From contig JBCAXA010000006.1 of assembly GCA_038534295.1 (NCBI GenBank), positions 74,480 through 138,479 of the forward strand: a stretch of DNA of 64,000 nucleotides, given 5' to 3'. The position numbers were made by a program, and so were the translations under genes. Shown piece by piece: positions 10,424 to 18,971 of the stretch. The notes below the pieces were generated by a model. That model was not told where the DNA came from. It saw only the letters and a program-made list of their open reading frames with translations, and searched no databases. Position 1 is the stretch's first letter, and each line of letters starts with the position of its first letter. Source of the DNA: JBCAXA01 sp038534295. Lineage in GTDB: Bacteria; Pseudomonadota; Gammaproteobacteria; Steroidobacterales; Woeseiaceae.

Positions 10424-11595
10424 GTTGTCGCGGCCTGATCGTTAGGGTTTCGTCGCCGCAAGTACGTGCGGTCGAGTTCGCCTAGATGCGTGATGCCGGT
10501 GAGCCGCATGTCGCGCTCGATCTCCTCGTGCATCAGCCGCATTGCGCGGCGAACGCCGGGGGCGCCGCCGGCGGCCAACGCATAAAGATAAAAACGACCG
10601 CCGGAGCACGCCGTCGCGCCATTTGCGATCGCTTTCAAGACGTGTGTGCCGCGGCGAATGCCGCCGTCGACGATGATTTCAATCTGACCACCGACGGCGT
10701 CGGCAATCTCAGCGACCTGGTCGAACGGCGCGCGTGAACCGTCGAGTTGGCGGCCGCCGTGATTCGACAGCATGATTGCCGACGCACCGATCTCGACGGC
10801 GCGTCGCGCATCGTCGACGCTCGACACGCCTTTGATAACGAACGGGCCTTGCCAGCGATCGATCATCATCGCGGCGTCATCCCAGCGGATACACGTTTCC
10901 ATTTGTTCGTCGATGTACTGACCGACGGACCCATTGACGTCGCGCTGCGTGTTGACGACGTCAGTAACGTTTGGCAAGTCGAACGGCGGACTGCGCAGGT
11001 ACGGGATCGTCCAGTAGGGGTGCGTGATGAAACTCGCGAGGCTCGACAGCGTGAGCTTAGGCGGTGTCGTCATGCCGGTGCGGTAATCGCGCTCGCGATT
11101 GCCAGCGACAATTGTGTCGACGGTCAACGCGATGGCGTCAAATTGCGCCTCACGGCAGCGATCGATTAGAGCATTGGTGAAGCCGGCATCTTTGTGAACG
11201 TAGATCTGAAAGAGTTTGTGCGCGCCGTTGTAGCGACCCATCTCTTCGATGCTGCGCGTGCCGATCGTCGACAAGCCATACAGCGAACCAAATTCCTCGG
11301 CAACCGTCGCTGGCGCCCACTCGCCGTCCGGGTGAAACAATCGCTGCAACGCGGTCGGCGAGAAAAAAATCGGCATTTTGAGTCGACAGCCCAGCACGTC
11401 GACCGACATATCAACGGCGTCCACGCCGGTCAAAACGCGCGGTACGATATCGACGTCGTCGAACGCCGCGGTGTTGCGCGCCAGCGTCGACTCGTCGTCG
11501 GATCCGCCGTCGATGTAGTGAAATAATGGTGCCGGCAAACGGCGCCGGGCGAGTTCCCTGAAGTCGGCTGTATTGCGGCAGTCGCTCAGGCGCAC
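10420..11595 (-). CDS. FMN-dependent alpha-hydroxy-acid oxidase/dehydrogenase (LldD family)
   Basis: The protein is a TIM-barrel flavoenzyme that oxidises a 2-hydroxy acid such as lactate, glycolate or mandelate to the 2-oxo acid. It carries the typical start LPAPLFHYIDGGSDDESTL, MPIFFSPTALQRL, the flavin/substrate element ALTVDT, a catalytic Lys region FVIKGVSS, the active-site signature SNHGGRQLDGS with the catalytic base His, and the phosphate-binding IIVDGGIRRGTHVLKA. The length of 391 aa is normal. The substrate cannot be fixed from these motifs. The 3' end overlaps the secreted-protein gene and the 5' end overlaps the lipoprotein gene by 10 bp, so the three form one minus-strand unit. 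Confidence 0.9.
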   Translation of the reverse strand: MRLSDCRNTADFRELARRRLPAPLFHYIDGGSDDESTLARNTAAFDDVDIVPRVLTGVDAVDMSVDVLGCRLKMPIFFSPTALQRLFHPDGEWAPATVAEEFGSLYGLSTIGTRSIEEMGRYNGAHKLFQIYVHKDAGFTNALIDRCREAQFDAIALTVDTIVAGNRERDYRTGMTTPPKLTLSSLASFITHPYWTIPYLRSPPFDLPNVTDVVNTQRDVNGSVGQYIDEQMETCIRWDDAAMMIDRWQGPFVIKGVSSVDDARRAVEIGASAIMLSNHGGRQLDGSRAPFDQVAEIADAVGGQIEIIVDGGIRRGTHVLKAIANGATACSGGRFYLYALAAGGAPGVRRAMRLMHEEIERDMRLTGITHLGELDRTYLRRRNPNDQAATT

Positions 11596-12209
11596 GGTTG
11601 CTGACGGGTCTCGCCGAAGAACTCGACATCGCCAAGTTGGTCGAGCGCGCTACGGATTGGCGTTTCGTCGGTAACGCTCGCCGCCAGCGCTGGGGAGATG
11701 TCCGCCAAGGTCAGGTAATCGCCGTCGTGGATCTCCGTGATCAACGCATAATCAACGCTGCGCCCAGCCTGCGTAGCGCTCAACAGATACTGATGCGCCG
11801 CGACCGGTGCGGGCAGCGGCGTGCACAAGGTGTGGCGAACTCGCGATGTGTTCGGGTGTGCTGGAAGCGCTCCGAGCCAGCGGGTGGTTTTCCGGACCCG
11901 CCAGCCAGCCGCCGTTAGCGTCGCGCCGATCGAGCGGCCAGCCCGAATCTGCGCGTCGAGCGCCGGAATCTCTGCGCCGCCGATGAACTCGACGATGGCA
12001 ACGGTGCGTGTTCGTCGCGCGCTAGACGCACCACTGTAAAGCTCGCTAATGCGTAAATTCGCGCCTTGAAAACGCACGTCGACGCCATAACTGCCGTATC
12101 GCTTGAATATACGCTCGCTGTTCAAGGGCTCCCTCGATGGGTCGCTTGCGCAGCCGTATGACAGCAAAAACGGCACGATAAAAAGGCAGCGCGCGAAAGG
12201 GTTATACAT
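11586..12209 (-). CDS. putative lipoprotein of unknown function
   Basis: The frame is open further upstream, but the ATG at 12209 gives a textbook lipoprotein signal: MYNPFARCLFIVPFLLSYGC, with the cysteine at residue 20 as the lipidation site. The mature protein is about 188 aa. I recognise no domain; repeated beta-like stretches (RTVAIVEFIGGAEIP, VDYALITEIHDGDYLTLADI) suggest a compact periplasmic or outer-membrane-attached protein. It is first in the minus-strand unit with the FMN oxidase and the secreted protein, and lies divergent to the PLP decarboxylase with about 110 bp between starts. Confidence 0.7.
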   Translation of the reverse strand: MYNPFARCLFIVPFLLSYGCASDPSREPLNSERIFKRYGSYGVDVRFQGANLRISELYSGASSARRTRTVAIVEFIGGAEIPALDAQIRAGRSIGATLTAAGWRVRKTTRWLGALPAHPNTSRVRHTLCTPLPAPVAAHQYLLSATQAGRSVDYALITEIHDGDYLTLADISPALAASVTDETPIRSALDQLGDVEFFGETRQQPCA

Positions 12210-12318
12210 AGTTCGTTTCGACCGGTTTCGCGCTGGAAGTATCCGCGCTGACGGATCGATTGCAAGTGTGGGCGACAAGGCGTGTAGGGCATAATGTACC
12301 GATGATCGAGGTACTGAC

Positions 12319-13710
12319 ATGCTGACGCTGGATTCTCGCTGGCTCGACGAGTTGCCGGCGCTGCTCGAGCGCATGGCGGCCACCCAAGACTCCTTGCCGC
12401 CACTCGCGGTGGGATCGAGCGATCCGCGCGTCAGTGGCGTACTGCGCGAGGTCGCGGAGCGATTGCAGGACAATTACCCGTATCCGCATCCGCTTTACGC
12501 CGGGCAGATGCTAAAACCCCCGCACCCGGTTGCGCGCCTCGCGTACATGCTGGCGCTGTGGATTAATCCGAACAATCACGCCCTCGATGGCGGCCGGGCA
12601 AGTTCGGCTATGGAAAAAGAGGCCGTGCAGGCCCTAGCGCGCGTCGTCGGCTGGGACGAGGCGTTTCTCGGTCACCTGACCGGCGGCGGTACGGTGGCCA
12701 ATCTCGAAGCGCTTTGGGTGGCTAATCAGCTCGCGCCCGGCAAACGCGTTCTGGCGTCGGCGCAAGCGCACTACACGCACCAACGACTCTGCAAAGTGCT
12801 TGGCATCGACTTCACCGCGGTGTCGGTGGACGCGGCCGGTCGCATGGCGCTGCCTGCGCTCGAAGACGAGCTGGCGTGCGGCGACGTTGGCACCGTTGTG
12901 GTGACACTCGGTTCGACGGCATTCGGTTCGGTTGATCCGCTGGCCGACGTGCTCGAGCTACGCGAGCGCTACGGATTTCGTGTGCACGTCGATGCCGCGT
13001 ATGGCGGTTACTTCGCCCTCGCGGCAGATGCACTGCCGCCAAATGCGCGCGCGGCGTTTGCCAGCCTAGGTGCGGCGGATTCTTTCGTTATCGATCCGCA
13101 TAAGCATGGTTTGCAGCCCTACGGATGTGGCTGCGTGCTGTTTCGTGATCCCGCTGTCAGCCGGTTTTACGACCACGGCTCGCCGTACACCTATTTTTCG
13201 TCCGACGACCTGCATCTAGGTGAAATCAGCCTGGAGTGCTCGCGGGCCGGCGCCAGTGCGGTTGCTTTGTGGGCAACGCAACGTTTGCTGCCGATGACGA
13301 GCGACGGCGAGTTCGCCGACGGGCTGCGCGACAGTTTGGCGGCGGCACGCAATTTGTTCGCGCGACTTAAGAGCGACTCGGCGTCGTTGACGCTGCTGGC
13401 GCCCGCCCTCGACATTGTCGTTTGGGCGCCGCGCGGTCGGCGCGCGTCGGACATATCTGACGCCAGTCAGCGACTGTTCGAGGCGGCGGCGCGTCGCGAC
13501 TTGCATCTTGCGACGTGTTGGGTGCCGCGCTCGCTCGCCGAGCCCTATTGGCCTGATGTCGAATTTGATGCGGACAGCGTGCTGTGTCTGCGATCGGTGC
13601 TGATGAAGCCCGAGCACCATGCATGGCTCGATACCATTTGGCAGCGTTATTGCGACGCGCGGGCCGATGTCGCGCCGCGCGAGCCGCTGTCGTCGGTGAC
13701 GGTGCCATGA
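12319..13710 (+). CDS. pyridoxal-5'-phosphate-dependent decarboxylase (group II family)
   Basis: This is a fold-type I PLP enzyme of the glutamate/aromatic-amino-acid decarboxylase group. Supporting segments are GHLTGGGTVANLEAL, HYTHQRLCKVLGI, the PLP-ring Asp in VHVDAAYGGYF, and the Schiff-base lysine K262 in IDPHKHGLQPYGCG. The length of 463 aa is normal. The substrate could be Asp, Glu, an aromatic amino acid or another amine precursor. The stop overlaps the ATG of deoB as ATGA, so it is the first gene of the deo operon, an unusual partner for nucleoside catabolism. Confidence 0.88.
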   Translation: MLTLDSRWLDELPALLERMAATQDSLPPLAVGSSDPRVSGVLREVAERLQDNYPYPHPLYAGQMLKPPHPVARLAYMLALWINPNNHALDGGRASSAMEKEAVQALARVVGWDEAFLGHLTGGGTVANLEALWVANQLAPGKRVLASAQAHYTHQRLCKVLGIDFTAVSVDAAGRMALPALEDELACGDVGTVVVTLGSTAFGSVDPLADVLELRERYGFRVHVDAAYGGYFALAADALPPNARAAFASLGAADSFVIDPHKHGLQPYGCGCVLFRDPAVSRFYDHGSPYTYFSSDDLHLGEISLECSRAGASAVALWATQRLLPMTSDGEFADGLRDSLAAARNLFARLKSDSASLTLLAPALDIVVWAPRGRRASDISDASQRLFEAAARRDLHLATCWVPRSLAEPYWPDVEFDADSVLCLRSVLMKPEHHAWLDTIWQRYCDARADVAPREPLSSVTVP

Positions 13711-14903
13711 GCCGCGCGGTCGTGCTGGTGTTGGATTCGTTCGGGCTCGGCTCGACCCCGGACGCTGATCGTTTTGGGGATGTCGGCGCGAATACCATGC
13801 TCAGTTTGCTCCGCCATCGTGAGGCCATCGGCAAACCGCTGCTAACACCAAATCTCGACCGGCTCGGACTACGCCACGCCGCTGCGGCCGCCGATTCGCG
13901 GGTACCAGCAGCACCGGATTCGCCGGTCGATGGCGCGTGGGGCTACGCGGCCGAGCTCTCCAGCGGCAAAGATACGCCGAGCGGGCATTGGGAGCTTGCC
14001 GGCGTGCCGGTGTTTTTTGATTGGGGTTATTTTCGCGAGCCGACCGAATCGTTTCCCGCTGAGCTGTTGGATGCGTTGATCGAGCGCGCTGAACTTCCGG
14101 GGGTTCTCGGCAACTGTCACGCTTCGGGAACGACGATCATCGCCGAACTGGGCGACGAGCACGTCGCTACCGGCAAGCCGATCGTCTATACGTCGGCCGA
14201 TAGCGTGTTTCAGATCGCGTGCCACGAAACAGCGTTTGGCCTCGAGCGCCTCTATCGAGTTTGTGATATCGCCCGTGAGCTCGTCGACGCCTACAACGTC
14301 GGCCGGGTCATAGCCCGGCCATTTGTCGGCGACAGTGCGAGCAATTACACCCGCACGGCGAATCGCCGCGATCTGACCGTGCCGCCACCGGCCGAGACGG
14401 TGCTCGACAAGCTCTTGGCGGCCGATGGTGCGGTCATTAGCGTTGGCAAAATCTCTGACATATTCGCGCACCGTGGGATCAGTCGGCGGATCAAGGCGGC
14501 CGGTAACGATGCGTTGATGGCGGCGACGCTCGATGCGCTCGACGAGGCGGGCGAACGAACGCTGGTATTCACGAATCTCGTCGATTTCGACATGCTGTAC
14601 GGGCATCGCCGCGATGCCGACGGATACGCGAATGCGCTCGAGCGCTTCGATGAGCAACTCGGCGTGCTGCGCTCGAAACTTTTACCCGACGATCTGCTGG
14701 TGCTGTGTGCCGATCACGGTTGCGATCCGTCCTGGCCGGGTACCGACCATACGCGCGAGTACATTCCCGTATTGGCTGCCGGCGCCGGACTCGAGCCCGG
14801 ATCGCTAGGTGCGCGGGCGAGTTTTGCCGATATCGGGCAGAGTCTCGCAACGTTTTTTGACCTGCCGGCGATGGACCACGGCGAGGGCTTTCTAGCGCGC
14901 TGA
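13707..14903 (+). CDS. deoB: phosphopentomutase DeoB
   Basis: DeoB interconverts ribose-1-P/ribose-5-P and deoxyribose-1-P/deoxyribose-5-P. It is a metalloenzyme of the alkaline-phosphatase superfamily. Metal-site segments are visible: VLVLDSFGLGSTPDADRFGD at the start, SGKDTPSGHWE with the phosphorylated Thr, and LVLCADHGCDPSWPGTDHTREYIP near the C-terminus. The frame runs upstream to 13584, but the ATG at 13707 gives the correct N-terminus and 398 aa (E. coli 407). It overlaps the decarboxylase stop by 4 bp. Confidence 0.96.
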   Translation: MSRAVVLVLDSFGLGSTPDADRFGDVGANTMLSLLRHREAIGKPLLTPNLDRLGLRHAAAAADSRVPAAPDSPVDGAWGYAAELSSGKDTPSGHWELAGVPVFFDWGYFREPTESFPAELLDALIERAELPGVLGNCHASGTTIIAELGDEHVATGKPIVYTSADSVFQIACHETAFGLERLYRVCDIARELVDAYNVGRVIARPFVGDSASNYTRTANRRDLTVPPPAETVLDKLLAADGAVISVGKISDIFAHRGISRRIKAAGNDALMAATLDALDEAGERTLVFTNLVDFDMLYGHRRDADGYANALERFDEQLGVLRSKLLPDDLLVLCADHGCDPSWPGTDHTREYIPVLAAGAGLEPGSLGARASFADIGQSLATFFDLPAMDHGEGFLAR

Positions 14904-14981
14904 GCGCAGCGTTTAGGCAGTCGGTAACGCACTGCTATGGCAAAATGCGCCCGGTACGCAGGCGCCACACGAATCAGCACT

Positions 14982-15695
14982 ATGCCAACGAAACACATGA
15001 ACGCCGGTCCCGGCGACTTCGCCGAAACCGTTCTAATGCCAGGTGATCCGCTGCGGGCCAAGTACATTGCCGAGAGCTACCTCGATGACGTGCGCGAGGT
15101 CACTGACGTGCGCAACATGCTCGGCTTCACCGGTCGCTTTCGCGACTTACCGGTCTCAGTCATGGCCCACGGCATGGGTATCCCGTCGATCTCGATCTAT
15201 GCGACCGAGCTGATGACCGAGTACGGCGTGCGGCGCATCATTCGGGTCGGTAGCTGCGGCACGGTTAGCGCCGCCACGCGGCTGCGAGACGTCATCATCG
15301 CGATGGGCGCGTGCACCGATTCGGGCGTCAATCGTATGCGTTTCGGCGGCTACGACTACGCCGCAATCGCGAGCTACGGCTTGCTGACAACGGCCGTAGC
15401 GGTGGCTGAAGAGCACGGCGTACGCCATCAGGTCGGCAATATTTTCTCAGCGGACTTGTTCTATACGCCCGACACCGCGATGTTCGACACAATGGAAAAA
15501 TACAACGTGCTTGGCCTCGAGATGGAAGCAGCGGGCCTGTACGCGTTGGCCGCCGAGCACAACGTCGATGCGCTGGCGATTTGCACGGTGTCGGACAACA
15601 TCCGCACCGGTGCAGCGCTGTCCGCCGATGAACGACGTGCGACTTTCGATGACATGATCAAGGTCGCGTTGGAAACCGTCTATCGCCATGGCTGA
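14982..15695 (+). CDS. deoD: purine-nucleoside phosphorylase, DeoD type
   Basis: DeoD cleaves purine (deoxy)nucleosides with phosphate to free base and (deoxy)ribose-1-P, the substrate of DeoB. Very close matches to the E. coli enzyme are visible: FAETVLMPGDPLRAKYIAE, MLGFTGRF, RIIRVGSCG, GMGIPSISIY, VLGLEMEAAGLY and CTVSDNIRTG. The frame starts at 14937, but the ATG at 14982 (MPTKHMNAGPGDF) matches the family N-terminus and gives 237 aa (E. coli 239). No strong Shine-Dalgarno precedes either. The last 8 bp overlap deoC. Confidence 0.96.
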   Translation: MPTKHMNAGPGDFAETVLMPGDPLRAKYIAESYLDDVREVTDVRNMLGFTGRFRDLPVSVMAHGMGIPSISIYATELMTEYGVRRIIRVGSCGTVSAATRLRDVIIAMGACTDSGVNRMRFGGYDYAAIASYGLLTTAVAVAEEHGVRHQVGNIFSADLFYTPDTAMFDTMEKYNVLGLEMEAAGLYALAAEHNVDALAICTVSDNIRTGAALSADERRATFDDMIKVALETVYRHG

Positions 15696-16617
15696 GCTTG
15701 CTGTGGTCGAACGTGCTGCGGCAATTCCGGCTGACGCCTTGCATGCGCCGGTCGACACCGTTGGCGTACAGGAACGCATTGCGCGACTGTGCGCGCGCAG
15801 CATCAAGAAGGAATCCAAGCGCGAAGCGCTGCATCGCGTGCTCAGCATGATCGACCTGACGACGCTCGAAGGTCAGGACACGGCGGGCAAAGTGCGCCAG
15901 CTCTGCCGCAAAGCGCGCTGCCTAGATACCGAGCTGCCGGACCTGCCGACGGTCGCCGCAGTGTGTGTTTATCCGACGCTGGTCGGCGTTGCTCGCGATG
16001 CGCTAGCGGGCAGCGCAATCAACGTTGCGGCGGTCGCAACAGCGTTCCCGAGCGGCATGGCGCCGCTAGCGGTAAAGCTTGCCGATACCGCAGCGGCGGT
16101 CGAGCAGGGTGCCGATGAAATCGATATGGTGATTTCGCGAGGCGCACTGCTGGCTGGCGACTATGAGCAAGTGTTCGCCGAGATACAGGCCGTCAAGGCG
16201 GCCTGTGGCAATGCGCATCTCAAAGTCATTCTTGAAACCGGCGAACTCGGCACGCTGGAGACGGTGCGCACCGCGAGCATGTTGGCGATGTACGCCGGTG
16301 CCGATTTCATCAAGACGTCGACGGGCAAAATCAAGCCTGCGGCGACCCTGCCGGTCACCTTGGTCATGCTGCAAGCCATTCGGGACTATCACGATCGAAC
16401 CGGTCGTGCCGTTGGTATGAAGCCAGCCGGCGGTATCTCACGATCAAAGCTGGCCATACAGTATTTGGTGGTGGTCAACGAAACGCTCGGTCCTGACTGG
16501 CTGGTCCCGGAGCGGTTTCGATTCGGCGCGAGCTCGCTCGCCAATGATGTTCTGATGCAGCTCGGCAAGCTAGCGACGGGCCGCTATCAGTCGGCCGATT
16601 ATTTTTCGAGGGATTAA
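15688..16617 (+). CDS. deoC: deoxyribose-phosphate aldolase DeoC
   Basis: DeoC splits 2-deoxyribose-5-P into glyceraldehyde-3-P and acetaldehyde through a lysine Schiff base. The Schiff-base lysine is K209 in the FIKTSTGK motif. The helper lysine is in GMKPAGGI, and the LIDLTTLEG-type start (MIDLTTLEGQDT) is also seen. At 309 aa it is longer than E. coli DeoC (259) because of an N-terminal extension, as in some other bacterial DeoC proteins. The start overlaps deoD by 8 bp. An aldehyde dehydrogenase follows 2 bp later, well placed to remove the acetaldehyde. Confidence 0.96.
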   Translation: MAELAVVERAAAIPADALHAPVDTVGVQERIARLCARSIKKESKREALHRVLSMIDLTTLEGQDTAGKVRQLCRKARCLDTELPDLPTVAAVCVYPTLVGVARDALAGSAINVAAVATAFPSGMAPLAVKLADTAAAVEQGADEIDMVISRGALLAGDYEQVFAEIQAVKAACGNAHLKVILETGELGTLETVRTASMLAMYAGADFIKTSTGKIKPAATLPVTLVMLQAIRDYHDRTGRAVGMKPAGGISRSKLAIQYLVVVNETLGPDWLVPERFRFGASSLANDVLMQLGKLATGRYQSADYFSRD

Positions 16618-16619
16618 GC

Positions 16620-18098
16620 ATGAGTCATGATCCTTTAAGCTCCGCGCCGTGGCACTACGCCAGCGCGCCGGAAGCAACCGATCACGTTTTGCTCGATGAG
16701 CGCTATGAGCTGTTTATCGGCGGTAAATTCGTGGCACCGAAGAGCGGCGAGTACCGGCCCAGTATCAATCCGGCGAATGAGAAGACCCTCGCGCAATGGG
16801 CTGCCGCTGGCGCGGATGACGTCGATGCGGCCGTCGCCGCGGCGCGCCGCGCTTATCGCTCGGTCTGGTCGAAGACCAAACCGGCGGAGCGGGGAAAGTA
16901 CCTGTTTCGAATTGCACGCCAGCTGCAAGAGCGCGCCCGCGAGTTCGCGGTCATCGAATCCATGGACGGCGGCAAGCCAATCCGTGAGTCGCGGGACGTC
17001 GATATTCCACTGGCTGCAGCGCACTTTTTCTATCACGCCGGCTGGGCGGACAAGCTCGAGTACGCATTTCCGAATCGCAGCGTCGCGCCCCTTGGCGTCG
17101 CCGGCCAAATCATTCCGTGGAACTTTCCGTTGCTGATGGCCGCGTGGAAGATCGCACCGGCCCTTGCGACCGGCAATACCGTGGTGTTGAAGCCGGCAGA
17201 AACGACCCCGCTGACGGCGCTCAAGTTGGCTGAATTGATTCAGGAGGCCGATCTGCCGCCTGGTGTCGTCAATATCGTCACCGGTGACGGCACCGCCGGC
17301 GCGGCGTTGGTTGCGCATCCGGGCGTCGACAAAATCGCCTTTACGGGTTCGACCAACGTCGGTCGTGAGATCCAGCGCCGACTGGCCGGCAGCAGCACCC
17401 GCTACACGCTCGAACTCGGTGGCAAAGCGGCCAATATCGTGTTTGCCGACGCCGCAATAGACGAAGCGGTGGAAGGTATCGTCAACGCGATCTTTTTCAA
17501 TCAGGGCCACGTTTGCTGTGCGGGATCGCGTTTGCTGGTGCAGGAGTCAGTTGCCGAGGCGTTGACGGCAAAACTCAAAGCGCGCATGGCGTCCTTGATC
17601 GTCGGCGATCCGCTGGACAAGAACACGGACATCGGTGCTATCAATTCGCGCGAGCAGCTGCAGCGGATACGTCACTACTTGGACGTCGGCGTCGAGGAGG
17701 GTGCCGAACTCTATCAGAGCGCTGCCGATTTACCGGGGAAAGGTTATTACTGTGCGCCGAGTCTGTTCAGCGGCGTTAGCCAGTCCGATCGGGTCGTCCA
17801 GGAGGAAATTTTTGGACCTGTCCTTACGATCCAGACGTTTCGAACGTTTGATGAGGCGCTGATGAAAGCCAACAACACGCGCTATGGCCTATCGGGCGGT
17901 GTTTGGACCGACAAGGGATCGAAAATCTTCAAGATGACCAACCAGATTCGCGCCGGCGTGATTTGGGCAAACACGTTCAACAAGTTCGATCCAACGGCAC
18001 CGTTCGGCGGGTACAAAGAGTCGGGGGTTGGGCGCGAGGGCGGCCTACACGGTTTGGACGGTTACGTCGAGCTTGGCCATCGGCGGGGCAAGTCATGA
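16620..18098 (+). CDS. NAD(P)-dependent aldehyde dehydrogenase (active subunit)
   Basis: The product is a full 492-aa aldehyde dehydrogenase. It shows the cofactor and oxyanion elements IIPWNFPLLMAAWK and GNTVVLKPAETTPL, the Rossmann turn FTGSTNVGREI, the general-base Glu in LELGGKAAN, and the catalytic nucleophile C299 in NQGHVCCAGSR, with EEIFGPVL after it. It lies 2 bp after deoC, so oxidation of the acetaldehyde released by DeoC to acetate is the simplest role. The stop overlaps the start of the next gene by ATGA, suggesting a two-subunit enzyme with that truncated homologue. Confidence 0.93.
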   Translation: MSHDPLSSAPWHYASAPEATDHVLLDERYELFIGGKFVAPKSGEYRPSINPANEKTLAQWAAAGADDVDAAVAAARRAYRSVWSKTKPAERGKYLFRIARQLQERAREFAVIESMDGGKPIRESRDVDIPLAAAHFFYHAGWADKLEYAFPNRSVAPLGVAGQIIPWNFPLLMAAWKIAPALATGNTVVLKPAETTPLTALKLAELIQEADLPPGVVNIVTGDGTAGAALVAHPGVDKIAFTGSTNVGREIQRRLAGSSTRYTLELGGKAANIVFADAAIDEAVEGIVNAIFFNQGHVCCAGSRLLVQESVAEALTAKLKARMASLIVGDPLDKNTDIGAINSREQLQRIRHYLDVGVEEGAELYQSAADLPGKGYYCAPSLFSGVSQSDRVVQEEIFGPVLTIQTFRTFDEALMKANNTRYGLSGGVWTDKGSKIFKMTNQIRAGVIWANTFNKFDPTAPFGGYKESGVGREGGLHGLDGYVELGHRRGKS

Positions 18099-18967
18099 GC
18101 CGCGATTCCGAATCACCGCGACTGAGCGTCGCCAAGACCTACAAGCTTTACATCAACGGGCGGTTTCCGCGCAGCGAGTCTGGCCGGTACTTCTCGCTGA
18201 GCGCCAGCAACGGCAAGCTGACGGCCAACGTCAGTCGCGCCAGTCGCAAAGACTTTCGCGAAGCAGTCGTCGCGGCACGTGCGGCGCTCGACGGGTGGTC
18301 GTCGAGCAGCGCGTATTTACGCGGTCAGATTCTCTATCGTGTCGCTGAAATGCTGGAGAGTCGTAGCGCCGAGTTTGTTGCTGAATTGCGTGATCAGGGC
18401 CGTTCGCAGGCGCGCGCACGCACGGAGGTCAGCGAAAGCATCGACCGCTTGGTCTACTTCGCCGGTTGGGCCGACAAATACCAGCAAGTGTTCTCGGCGG
18501 TCAATCCGGTCGCCACGTCGCATTTTTGTTTTTCGCTGCTCGAACCGACCGGCGTGGTCGGCGTGCTGGCGCCGGAACGCAGCGGTCTTCTCGGCTTGGT
18601 TTCAAACGTCGCCGCTGCCATCGTCGGCGGCAATACGGTGGTTGCGCTTGCGTCGGAGTCACGGCCGCTGTCGGCGATCAGCTTGGCGGAAGTCTTGCAG
18701 TCTGGCGATGTGCCGGCGGGTGTCGTCAATCTTCTGACCGGATTCCGCGCCGAATTGGCCGAACACTTTTTGTCGCACATGGATGTCAATGCGGTGGTCG
18801 TGTGCGAGCATGACCCGGTCATCGACGACGGCGTGGCGGCGACGAGCGCGGAGAATCTCAAACGGCTCTTAAATCGTTGCGACCGCGATTGGCGAACCGC
18901 TACGGACCCCTACTTGATTTGCGAGACCCAGGAAGTCAAAACCACCTGGCACCCGATCGCGCCGTAG
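18095..18967 (+). CDS. truncated aldehyde dehydrogenase-like protein lacking catalytic residues
   Basis: The ATG at 18095 overlaps the upstream aldehyde dehydrogenase stop (ATGA). The 290-aa protein aligns with the N-terminal cofactor-binding half of the ALDH family: YKLYINGRFPRSESGRYF, GPT-like turn EPTGVVGVLAPE, GNTVVALASESRPLSA and DVPAGVVNLLTG. It ends before the LELGGK Glu and the catalytic-Cys motif, and neither is present. The proline-tryptophan of the usual PWNFP element is replaced by PERSG. No frameshift is seen, and the end is normal. It resembles the non-catalytic second half of ALDH16, here as a separate gene. A role as structural partner of the upstream enzyme is inferred. Confidence 0.82.
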   Translation: MSRDSESPRLSVAKTYKLYINGRFPRSESGRYFSLSASNGKLTANVSRASRKDFREAVVAARAALDGWSSSSAYLRGQILYRVAEMLESRSAEFVAELRDQGRSQARARTEVSESIDRLVYFAGWADKYQQVFSAVNPVATSHFCFSLLEPTGVVGVLAPERSGLLGLVSNVAAAIVGGNTVVALASESRPLSAISLAEVLQSGDVPAGVVNLLTGFRAELAEHFLSHMDVNAVVVCEHDPVIDDGVAATSAENLKRLLNRCDRDWRTATDPYLICETQEVKTTWHPIAP

Positions 18968-18971
18968 CGGA

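Noticed and set aside
17903..18094. Longer start for the truncated ALDH-like protein
   Set aside because: The added 64 residues are the upstream ALDH gene read out of frame; the ATGA start at 18095 is natural.
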